A DNA stretch of 64,000 bases from the NCBI GenBank assembly GCA_002811645.1, contig PDIP01000026.1, positions 131,035-195,034 on the forward strand, in the 5' to 3' direction. This document shows, piece by piece, positions 1 to 10,400 of the stretch. Below the pieces are notes generated by a model. The model did not search any database. It was not told the origin of the DNA and saw only the letters and a list, made by a program, of their open reading frames with translations. This DNA comes from Corallochytrium limacisporum. Its lineage: Eukaryota; Opisthokonta. Made by a program: the position numbers and the translations under genes. Each line of letters starts with the position of its first letter. Positions within the stretch are counted from its first letter, which is position 1.

Positions 1-1
1 G

Positions 2-1366
2 ATTTTTAAGGCCCTTGATGTCGACCCGACTTTGTACACTTTGGTCTTTGGTGAATCTATTCTGAATGACGCAGTTGCCATTGTTTTGACTAGAACAGTT
101 TTGGAATTTGCGAAGTACGAGTTTACCTTCACTGTGTTCATGTCAGCAGTGGGCAAGTTCTTCTTACTCTTCTTTGGTTCCGCGGGTATCGGAATCCTTG
201 CAGGCGTTTTTAGTGCGATCCTGCTCAAGGTCATTAACATTCGAAATCTACCAACGCTGGAGTTTGCGACGGTGACTATCTTTGCATACTTCCCCTTTGT
301 TATGGGTGAAGCACTTGAGCTATCGGGCATCATGGCAGTACTTTTTACTGGGATAGTGATGTCCCACTACACCATGTACAATTTGTCGCCAACAACACAG
401 ATTTCCACTCAGCAGTTTTTCAGAACGCTGGCCTACATCTCGGAGACATTAGTATTTGCGTACCTGGGATTGGCTATTTTCAGCTTCGAACACATTTTCA
501 AACCAGGGTTCTATATTTGTGCCATTATCATGGTCATGGTAGGACGAGGGGCCAATATCTTCCCCTTGACACGCGTGCTGAATCGCTTCAGAAGCCAGCC
601 TATCAGCGAGGCCAATCAATTTATTATGTGGTTTTCGGGACTTCGTGGTACGATTGCCTTTGTGCTAAGTATTCAATTATTGGAGGATCCTCCTTTCTCG
701 GAGGAGCAGCGGGTGGTTATTCGTACTACGGCCTTGTTCACAGTGTTATTCACGATTGTAGTTTTAGGTGGCAGCACGTTGCCTTTCATCAAGGCCTTTG
801 GAACTGATAATGTCCGTCGTTCAGTTGATCATCTGTCCATTGGCAAGACTCATGATATGGAAACGAATTTGCAGACTGAATGGAACTGGATCAATGATGA
901 CCAAAACGTGGCCCTAAGCGCCCAGAACGTTTTTGAATGGGTGGATCGGAAGGCCCTACGTCCTCTCTTAAGACGAAAGTACAACTTGGCAGAGATGGAA
1001 CGGGCCCATCGAGAACTGGGTCGTCTGCGTCAGAACTTCTACGACCGAGTGGCTATGCACTCCGGCAATGATGTACAGTTTGAGCAGACAGCCCTTGGGC
1101 GAGAGCAGTCATTCGTAGCGGGAGACCTTGAGAATGGGGATGAAGAGATGGCTTGGATGAATCCATCAGCGGAGGCCCTTCAGCTCGAGCCAATTGCGGA
1201 CGAATTCACAGGCTTTGAGACCAAACCTAGTGTCACTGGAGTACGTTTTGCAGACGAGCAGAACGGACATCCTTCGAACGGTCGCAGTCACAGCGATCGT
1301 CACGAAATTCGGGACAGCGACCAGGACGCAAGCGCGCTGATCGATTTGTCGTCCGAGCGATCGTAA
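2..1366 (+). CDS. Na+/H+ exchanger, NHE8-like (5' end outside window)
   Basis: C-terminal portion of a cation/proton antiporter of the SLC9 family. The frame is open from base 2, so the gene begins upstream. The first residues read IFKALDVDPTLYTLVFGES, followed by ILNDAVAIVL, the conserved NHE transport-core signature. Several hydrophobic segments follow, then FSGLRGTIAF and LGGSTLPF, which match the last core helices. The pattern is closest to NHE8, the Golgi/endosomal exchanger, including a tail segment of the form 'RKALRPLLRR'. From about residue 270 the protein is a hydrophilic, acidic cytoplasmic tail. Family role: exchange of luminal H+ for Na+ or K+ to set organelle pH. The choice of NHE8 over the NHE6/7/9 group rests on motif recall. 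It is co-directional with WAPL 432 bases downstream. Confidence 0.9.
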   Translation: MFKALDVDPTLYTLVFGESILNDAVAIVLTRTVLEFAKYEFTFTVFMSAVGKFFLLFFGSAGIGILAGVFSAILLKVINIRNLPTLEFATVTIFAYFPFVMGEALELSGIMAVLFTGIVMSHYTMYNLSPTTQISTQQFFRTLAYISETLVFAYLGLAIFSFEHIFKPGFYICAIIMVMVGRGANIFPLTRVLNRFRSQPISEANQFIMWFSGLRGTIAFVLSIQLLEDPPFSEEQRVVIRTTALFTVLFTIVVLGGSTLPFIKAFGTDNVRRSVDHLSIGKTHDMETNLQTEWNWINDDQNVALSAQNVFEWVDRKALRPLLRRKYNLAEMERAHRELGRLRQNFYDRVAMHSGNDVQFEQTALGREQSFVAGDLENGDEEMAWMNPSAEALQLEPIADEFTGFETKPSVTGVRFADEQNGHPSNGRSHSDRHEIRDSDQDASALIDLSSERS

Positions 1367-1798
1367 ATTTCCTGGCAGCTGGTCTGATCGCTAGACCCGG
1401 ATCCAATCCCAATATACAAAAATTTCGTGTAGTTCTATAGTACAAATGGTAGTTCCCCGCTTCTGTGCAAGGCTGCCGAACCCTGAGGCGAATCTTTTCG
1501 CGCCAAACCCCACGCAGAAAATATCTGTCAATGTCTCAGCCGCCCCGCACCCAGTGAGACCCCCTAGTCTCATAGCGAAGTGGGAAAGCAAAGACTGACC
1601 ACGTACGGACCCAGAATTCGTAGGCGTGCAGTTAGAGGTGAGCAAGTGGTATTTAAGTAACGGGACCATAGAAGACTCTTCCATGATAGACGAAGACACA
1701 TGTATTGTCTAAGTCGATGATTGAATCTATACCTTGCATGTGCCAGCGGAAAAGTATGTGACTAATAGACAACTTCATAGAACGTACACAAAGGCGTA
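1367..1798. other. Intergenic region between the exchanger and WAPL
   Basis: This 432-base space must hold the 3' UTR of the exchanger and the promoter and 5' UTR of WAPL. The short open frames in it have no recognisable product. I see no RNA gene or repeat. Confidence 0.6.
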
Positions 1799-4342
1799 AT
1801 GAAACGGTCTGGTATGCCCTCAAAAACAGATCCTTGTACAAAATCCCAAGAATCTAAGGCAAGCGTATACGAATTTGACGATGCAGAGGACGAACCGACC
1901 AAAGCTAAAATTGGTGCGAAGGTCCAAGAAGGTCAGGCCAGTGTATATGACTTTGACGATGAGGAAGACGGTTCAGTGGGTATCCAGGGGAAGAGCTTGA
2001 AGCCACCACAAGCACGTGGAAGGTCAAGAAGCCGGAGTAGAAGTGTTGCTCGTAGCAGATCAGTCAGTCAAAGCAGTAGCAGAGGTCCGTCACGGGCATC
2101 CTCAAGGGAGCGAAGTCCGGTGAACAAGAAGACGAAGGTAACCCCGACGGAACCAGCTATTGAAGAGAAGGAAGTCGATGAAGATCCCTATGGCTTTGGT
2201 GACTTCGCAAAAGCACAAGTACCCGAGTCAGCACCGCCATCGTCCCCGAAGAGCAATTCACCATCCAGGAAGGGAACGGCTAAGACAGGTGTCCCAACTA
2301 TGTCCTCACCGTTCAAAGACTCGTCCGCTACTCCTATTGCTCGTAGGCCTGGTGCTCGATCTTCTCCGAACAAATCTCAAGTTGTGAAGATAGATCCTGC
2401 CAAGCTGCATGCCTTAAGTCGTCTCAAAGACAGGGTTAAGTCACAAGCTAGTGAACACACGAAGACTCCACCGACTGTGCAGAGAAAGTCATCGAGTTCG
2501 CTATTCAGAATCGGTAGTTCGGGAAGACGGCCAGTCATGCGAAGTATCGTTGGACCCACTGATGTACACACTCCGACGCAGGCGGCCCAAGCTGCAAACA
2601 CAGGGTATGCTAGTCGGTTTCAAGAGGACTTTGATTACTACCTGGAGGGCATTGTGCCACCAGCAACCGCAGCGTCTGCTGCTTTGACAGTTATGGCTGT
2701 CGCAAAACTGGCTCAAAAAGACTCTGACTTCAACGCGAGGTTGCGACAGGGAAAGAATGGGGCATATCTCGACTCAGTCTGTAGTGGCATCATAGCTCAT
2801 GGATTCGGTGTGGACAACGCCGGCCTTGCTTTGGCTTCTGCGTATATCTTTGCGACGTTGGCACAGGACCCTAACGAAAGTTTTGTTCCTCCTCAAGGTA
2901 TTCGCGTTTTGGCCAATATCGTTCTGAAGCATGCTAAGAGCTTTACCATTGTCGGTGGACAATCACGGATTCCCAAAGCATGTGAGCCAATCGTAAACCA
3001 AATACGTCCCCAAATTTCTTTCTTCGATGTGGATGCTCCAAATATTGCGCCGGATCAGAACAATGAACATCTATTGTCAGGAATCCCATCTGAGATGGCT
3101 CTGTTCGCGGTTTATCTTCTGAGCCATCCGGAATCTCAGGGTATGGACAAGAAGCTGATCAAACAAATTCTGCGTGAGGATGCTCGTGTGATAGATCCGT
3201 CCACGTCTGCGTCATGGACGCCAAAGCCCGTATTGACGACAGCCAAAGGGTCTCCAAGCCTTCTCAGTTTCACTGTGGGACTGGCGATGGATTTGATGCG
3301 AAAGTTTCTGAAGGGTGACACATCGTTTACAAGACTTGATCTCTGTCTCAAGGTATTGGAAAATGCAACATTTGAGGATCAGGATAACGTTAACTTCCTT
3401 CTAAAGGACAGAGACGGCAGAATCGTGCAGGCAGTATTGGCCTTTCTGAACGGATTCCTGAAGGACCACCGCATCGAACAAGTAGCTGAAGTCGCTGACT
3501 TTTCACAGATAAGTGGAATTTCGTCAATCAATTCAAGCGCTTTGAACAACAACCTCAACAACACGGCCACGAGTGTGAGCAGTTACAAACAACCTGAGAG
3601 GGAGCCAGAATACTTCGACCTGGATGAAACTGATGCATGCATGTCGGCACTGCGTCTGTTAGTTAACCTAACCCATCACAATATGCATGGATGTCAGACT
3701 ATTGCCAACAGTGATATTGGATTGCAAATCATTTGCCACGCAATTATTACTTTACCTCTGGCAGTGGTGCCTGGTCGTCGGCACGACTTTCGTGCGATTG
3801 GAATTGGTTTGCTCATCAACATTGCCGAGCAACACCCTAACTTCAGCGAGAAAATCATCAAACAGGACCTGGGCAATGAGTTGGCGCTGGAGCGCTTCAC
3901 TAGAATATTGAAGCACTGCCTCACAGCTGACAAGGCATCGAAGGCCAAGAAGGATGCCGTAAACACCAGCACGTCTTCTGCTGGCGACGAAGGCATTACG
4001 GAGCAGTTTGTGATTGCAGCATACTTGTGTATGCTCTTTGGTATCTGCTGTCGCAGCTGCCCGCGCTATACGGACTATGTCCTCGACATGCTGCCGGAGC
4101 CAAAGGCTGTCCTCCTAATTCACACCTTGCAACATTTCTTAGAATTCAAAGAGGACTCTGGTCTCGCTCACGATGATGAGATCATCGCTGTTGTCCAGGT
4201 CGTAAAATTTCTAGAGGATCGCGTCGATCCAGACCTGGTGATCAAAGAAGACAGTGACAAAAACACCAAGGAAACGAAACGGCGAGAGTCTTCGGGTGAA
4301 AGTATCCAGGAAGTTATCCAGAGCGAATTGGGTGACATCTAA
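1799..4342 (+). CDS. WAPL: WAPL-type cohesin release factor
   Basis: Nuclear protein of the Wings-apart-like family, which with PDS5 opens the cohesin ring. The C-terminal half (about residues 280-830) is an alpha-helical WAPL domain. The best matches to animal WAPL are LLVNLTHHN, FRAIGIGLLINIAE and the last block beginning VIAAYLCMLFGICC, which parallels the human 'DCIVASYTALLLGCLCQ' segment. The N-terminal half is disordered. It carries two copies of ASVY(E/D)FDD (residues 21-28 and 47-54) and YGFGDF (131-136), which resemble the acidic FGF-type motifs of human WAPL that contact cohesin subunits. Residues 74-107 form an Arg-Ser dipeptide-rich stretch, unusual for WAPL. At 847 residues it is shorter than the human protein (about 1190). 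It starts at an ATG and its stop lies 83 bases from the stop of the convergent rotatin-like gene. Confidence 0.88.
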   Translation: MKRSGMPSKTDPCTKSQESKASVYEFDDAEDEPTKAKIGAKVQEGQASVYDFDDEEDGSVGIQGKSLKPPQARGRSRSRSRSVARSRSVSQSSSRGPSRASSRERSPVNKKTKVTPTEPAIEEKEVDEDPYGFGDFAKAQVPESAPPSSPKSNSPSRKGTAKTGVPTMSSPFKDSSATPIARRPGARSSPNKSQVVKIDPAKLHALSRLKDRVKSQASEHTKTPPTVQRKSSSSLFRIGSSGRRPVMRSIVGPTDVHTPTQAAQAANTGYASRFQEDFDYYLEGIVPPATAASAALTVMAVAKLAQKDSDFNARLRQGKNGAYLDSVCSGIIAHGFGVDNAGLALASAYIFATLAQDPNESFVPPQGIRVLANIVLKHAKSFTIVGGQSRIPKACEPIVNQIRPQISFFDVDAPNIAPDQNNEHLLSGIPSEMALFAVYLLSHPESQGMDKKLIKQILREDARVIDPSTSASWTPKPVLTTAKGSPSLLSFTVGLAMDLMRKFLKGDTSFTRLDLCLKVLENATFEDQDNVNFLLKDRDGRIVQAVLAFLNGFLKDHRIEQVAEVADFSQISGISSINSSALNNNLNNTATSVSSYKQPEREPEYFDLDETDACMSALRLLVNLTHHNMHGCQTIANSDIGLQIICHAIITLPLAVVPGRRHDFRAIGIGLLINIAEQHPNFSEKIIKQDLGNELALERFTRILKHCLTADKASKAKKDAVNTSTSSAGDEGITEQFVIAAYLCMLFGICCRSCPRYTDYVLDMLPEPKAVLLIHTLQHFLEFKEDSGLAHDDEIIAVVQVVKFLEDRVDPDLVIKEDSDKNTKETKRRESSGESIQEVIQSELGDI

Positions 4343-4425
4343 AAGTTTATATATAGCAGCGGAAGTCCTTAGATTAAAATTCTTGAAGTCGTTTATCACG
4401 ATGGCACTGGAGTTTGAGTTTGCTG

Positions 4426-7400
4426 TCAGGATCGGAATTCTTCCAGCACATTCCACAGCTCGTTAGTGACATTGGTAATGTCCAAAATGATCGCTCCGAC
4501 GCGACTGATGCCAACCAAACCGTGGGCCTTGTTCATGATGCGTTCTTCTCGGAGAGACTGCAACATTCGCACCGCACCACTCTGACGCACCGCGGTCTTA
4601 GCCCGTGAAGAATCCCATACCGTCATGTGCAAGCAATGCAGGGCCAAAAATGAACGCTCGCAAAACAGCACACGTTGGCGGGCATTGGCACGTAGCAAAT
4701 CATCCACCTCGGCAGCACCGACGATCCCCTGGATTAGATTGCGCTGATGTGTGAGGTAGGACGTTTCATGTGCTACCAGCCCAGCGAGGTCCTCGGTTAA
4801 GGCTCCAGCCAGAGCAACTACAGCTCTGACCATCTCAGCGTTTGTGAACCACGCGTGCTTGCCGAGACCACCACAGCCTTCCTTGTTAGCGCTCATGTTG
4901 CGTAGCAGGAGCAGAGCAATACATTGCAATTGATAGCTCACTGACGGGCTATTTTTGTCATTTACTAATAGGTCACTGATGACATCCAGAATATAGTCAC
5001 ATCGCCGCAGAACGGACCTTCCAACAGAAGACATGGACATGGCCATGAGCACGCGCATGGACCATTCTCGGATACAGCGTACCCAGACATTGAAGCTTTT
5101 GTTGTGTCGGCTGTACAGAGTCCTAGATTTCAGTAGTACTTCCTGGCACAGATATGCTGGCACACTGCGACGGGCCAGAGCCGCAACACCTTCCGGTGTT
5201 GAACACAAAGAGAGGAAGATGCGCATGCCGATCTCCATGATCGCACCAGACTGCTCGCTGCGCAGCTCGCTGCGCTGCACTAAAGTGTTGATGTGCTCTT
5301 GAACCGCGTCCAAAATGAGATCGTAGGCACCTAGCGCATGCGTCACCTTCTGATTGAGCTGACCGTTGTACTTCGAAATGCGGTTCACCATAGCAATTGG
5401 TAAGGATTCAGTGACTGGCACGCGCGCCGAGAGCAATGCAGTCGTGCCTTTCGTACCGGCATTGAGCAAAATATCCACTAGACAAAGGACTGCGCCCCAC
5501 AGCTCGACGTGCCATCCACTGCCGAGCATCGCCAAACAGTGTCTTATTGCATCCGAGCAAGAGCGACCACCGAAGTCTGGCAGATCTGCGTGCCCTTCTA
5601 CAAACGCGGCCAGTAGGCCAAGGTCATCTATCAGGCCGTTGACATTTACCATAGAGTAAGTCTTGCACAAATTTGAAGCAATTCGATTTCCGGCCGCAGT
5701 GACAATGCGCTCGTTGGCCTGACTGGCAATCCGCACATCAGTACGCATTCTATAGATCTGACCAAGTAGCCAGATTGTACCTGTTGCGGTGTCGTCCAGA
5801 CCGGTAGAATCGTAAGACACCCGGGTGCCAATGCTCTCCGACATGAATTCCAGAATAACTAAGACGTTCTGTCCCGTACTGAGAATGGTTTGCAGTTGCG
5901 TCTGGGGTCCAAGCTGTAGAGTCAGCATGATGGCTTGCAGCAAAGACTCAAGTGCCGCCATAAGTTGTGGCCTCAGGAATGCTGTTACATGTTGTCCAGC
6001 TACTTCGGTATCCAATGTCATAACGTAACCAATCATTTCACTGAGTACACTGAGCTCGCCAGTTTCCATATGGTTGCCAGGTGGATTTAGGAGAAACTTT
6101 AGGATGGGACCGTGGAAGTGTTCTGACGCACAGAGACATGCCCGCATCATGTTACTGGCTTCAATCAACAAACGCATCTGTTCCACATATGCCTCCCGCA
6201 ATTCACGCATGGGCACAAACGTCTCGTTCTCAGAAAGGAGGTCTTCATAATCGCTCAAGTCATCCAGTGATTCCTTCAAATACCGTATTAGTGTGGGCAC
6301 GAACACCTCAAAGTGCTTGATGAGACCAAGCAGTGTGTCCGCGTTGCGGTCGCCGAGACTGGACTCCGGGCCGAGTTCTCCAAGAGTCAGTGAAGGATCG
6401 CTGAATATGGATGTTATCATGTGACAGATCTCATTGAGTAGAGCATGTGCTTGTTGCATAGCGGCAGCATTCTCCTCGATCAACGGGTTCTCAAGGTGTC
6501 CCATGAAATCAAACAGTTCCGCTATAGGTTCAAGATTCACATAGTGGCGAGCAATACTGTCCAATGCCAGATTAGTCCAAGCACCCAATGCCTGGCGCAC
6601 CAGCGCAAACAGAGAGTAACGCAGGGACGAAGACGGATTTTCGAGCAACACGGTTAAAGCTTCAGTGAAAGTCCGCTCCACAAAGGCACAGAGAATGCTG
6701 GGATGGATGGCAAATGCATCCTGCAAAGCATCTGTCTTTGCCAGCAGAGACCGGGCATAGACATACGCACCAATCTGTCTCAGAGACTCGGTGCGATAGG
6801 CAATACAATCTGTTCGTCTGTGCAGGACTCCCTGTGCCAAAGCATCCAGGTATGTTTGGTTTCCGAGAAGAACATCATGACCACACATTGAGTGTGTCAT
6901 AATCAAGTTTGTCAATGCGGAGAAGGGATAGAAGGCGTCTCCCAACTCCAAAGCGTTTTTCAGAAGCTGTTGGCACAAAGCTTTCGCATCATCGACCATA
7001 GAAGATGATGGGATGGGGCCACGAATTAGTCCTTGGCTAGTTCGCATCAACGAGTGTAGAGCTGCGACAGCAATCGTGGTGCTTGTGACCAGCGATCTTC
7101 GGGCAAAATCGTTTGTATCGTGCTCGGCACATCGACGAAGAATTTTAACGACTACGGTGTAGGACTGCTTCAATGAGCCAAAGCCCTCGGACATCCGTCG
7201 TGCGCTCTCTGTACCCATCGTCACACTTGCTGCGAAGCTTTGGCCAATCTCTTGGCCACTATAGGCATGCGCGCCAAAATTCAACATAAACTGGCGTGAT
7301 TGTTCGACGTGCACAAGCACACGACAAATACACTGGGCAATTGTGGGATCGAAGACAGCTGCTTCTTCACCGAGAGCGTCCATCGCCTCGATGACGCTGA

Positions 7401-10400
7401 CGTGGATCTGGCCTAAAATCTGCAGGAATTCACCTTCCCACTCACATCGTCCCATCATGCAAGAGGACAAGAGCTTCTCTATTGTGCTCACAGTCTTCCG
7501 GATGCCTCGCCGCGTCAAATTTGGTGGTAAGGGGATGGACCAGCCTGGTCCATATGCATCGTATAGTCCTGGATGGCTGAAAGACTCGTGTACACTGAAG
7601 CCCTGACAGAGAGTAGTCAGGCACTCTCGTGCAAAATGTTCCCGAGCCATTCCGATTGTGCCATGTCGGGGAGTGCCTTGTTCAAAAATTGCACAGTGGT
7701 CAAGCAAACTGTCACAGAGATACATTAATGGAATGATGGCATCGTCGTCATGACTAGCACCCAGGTCTCTGGCATACAAGCCAACATAGCCTAACGCCTC
7801 AATGGCGGATTCGAGAGAAATGTACGAGTTCGTCATGGGAACAAGGGAAAGCAAATTCTCCAAGTCAGCCAAGAACGACATGCTTGAAGAAACCCCAAAG
7901 ACCGTGCATTGATCAACCAGAAGCCTTACAAGACTGGTGCCGGACGCGGGATTCGTTTCACGCTCGTACTTGGTTACAAGCATCTGCCGTAGGGCGGCAT
8001 GCAAATTGGGCACATACGGTTCGTAGACGCTGCGCATCTGATAATAATCGATAGATATGGGTATCTGAAAGTTGCGTCGAAGACTGTACGGCATCTTGAT
8101 GGGCCCTTGGTTGCTGAGATTAGTCTCCGGCTGCGGCCGATCACTGTTCGAAGGGCTCTGAACTCTTTCATCCTGTGTGAAAACATCCACACATCGGTGA
8201 CGCAAAGCTCGCATAACCTCATCATCGAAGCCAATGATGGAGAGGATAGCCATAACTTTGCCACTCAATGTCCCATCCGTAAACATCATGTGGCATAGGA
8301 ACCCGACGAACTGCGCAACCACATTCCGGCCCTCATGATGGTGCACATAAGCCTTACACAGCTCCAGGAAGATGAGTACGCACACTGCTCGCTCGCGGCT
8401 GGTTGCTGTTTTAGATTCACAACGGTCTTGAGCAGATTTCAAATGACTAGGGGTACAAAGCTCCTGTACCTCACCATCGAATGAGTACGCCGCGACAGAC
8501 GCGAAACGCCGGGCGAGGGATACCCGCAGCTCGCCCTCCAAGTGAGAGTCCCACATGGTAGCGTACAGATCACGAGCTGACTCGTGCGCTGTTGGCGGAA
8601 TAGGATCAATCTCTTCGTGTTCGGCCAGCTTCATGGCCTCTGCGAAGCGAAGAATCTCATCAAAAGTATGGTGGTCATGTCCCTTCTCCGATTGAGACTG
8701 AAGAAGAAGTTTCCGAAGCGCGTAGGCACGACATTCCGATGAGATGTGGAAGAGTAGTCGACATAGGCTGCATACGATAGAGGAACGAAGTAGCTCTTCG
8801 TCGGTGCGCTCGATACGGCTGTGCACATCCCTCACGACCTTCCACATATCAGTGTCCTCAACAATGTATCCTTCCAGGAATGGCAAAACGCAAACCAATG
8901 TCTTTTCGAGAGCACTGTTGTGGTTTGCCTTTGCATTTATATGCTTGATAATGTCGAAAGCATGGTTGCGAGTCTCAGTCTCAGTGTCATACAATCCAAA
9001 AGCTGCGATTTGATACACGCAATCCGTAGTGACTGCAAGTTCCCAGACTGGAGGTTCCTCCGTAGCGATCACTTTCTCTATGCAGGAATACATAAAACTT
9101 CTCACATTCGCGTTTGTGTGTGCTAAGAGCTTGAGAACTTGCAAAGTACCTTTTTGGATGCCGTCATCCGGATCAAGAGACACATGTGCCTGTTTAAGAA
9201 CCGCAAAGGCAGTATTCATGGCAGCTTCGTTATCCAAAATTCCGAGAGCGTCGATGAAGTTAAGGTAGTGATCATTAAGCTCTGTTGAGCTTTCCTCGCT
9301 CTGACCGACATCTTCGCCACAATGATACAGATGTATCGCCTGGATGGCCTGAACATACTTCATACACAAATCTAGGTCACCCATGAAGGAGTCACCCAAG
9401 CGATCAAGCAGGTCTCTACATATTGAGAATATCCAGGGCCGATTGTTCTCGATTGCGCCGTCGCAGATGACTAGACGTGCTCCTGCTTGTACCGCGATGG
9501 GAAGGGTATCACGTAACACATCGACTGGCACGGACCGACTGAGGACCTCTACAATACGGAATCCAGATAGCAGTATCCGACTACCTTGTGGGAATGGCGA
9601 TGTACCATTCATATGAAGCCGGACTTGGGGCCCGATACCACCAATAATACTCTGTCCACATTCAATCTCTGACATGAAGTTCAGTAAGTGTCCTAGTTCT
9701 TCAAGGAATGGCTTGAAATGCAGTAGGTCTAGGGGACAGTCGTTCTCTAAGCAGTGCTCACAAACTTTGGCAACGTACTCTAATCCCTCTTGAATAGTCC
9801 ACAATATGCCTGCCTTGGTTTGGGATCCTTGCTGGTAGCTCACGGTCGCCATCCGCAGAAAGATGGTTCCAACTACTGACAGTGTGTCAGATACCCCGAC
9901 TGCGTTCGGCGTTGAAGTCTCCGACCACAGCTCAGGGAAAGGGGGGGCAGTCATACCGATGCTTGTGCTGCGCATGCGATTAAGTGTGGCGCCCATCAAG
10001 GCCACCAAGGCCGTCACTTCCGAGTATTGGGACCACCGTGTCACTTCCTTCAGATTCTGAGATTGCTCTATCGACTGCAATCGTTTTAAAAGCAAACGGA
10101 GCAACATTCCATGGTGAAAAATGATCTCTGCTGGACAATCCTGGAGCACGACCGACTCAAAGAATTCCATGTCATCCGACGTTTCTTTCTGTAGTGATAT
10201 GAAGATCTCATCCAGTGATTTATAGGATGCCTTGAGAGTTGTCTCGTTTGGTGGCTGAGGCAGACACCGATACATGGCATCAGATTTTAAAGTCTCTTTG
10301 TCAGTTCGACCAATAGGTGCCATCAGAGATGCAGAAGGCACACCGAGGCCCACAGGTGAGTAGCGTGCTGTCTGTGTCTCGATCGATGCTGCCAGCTGGG

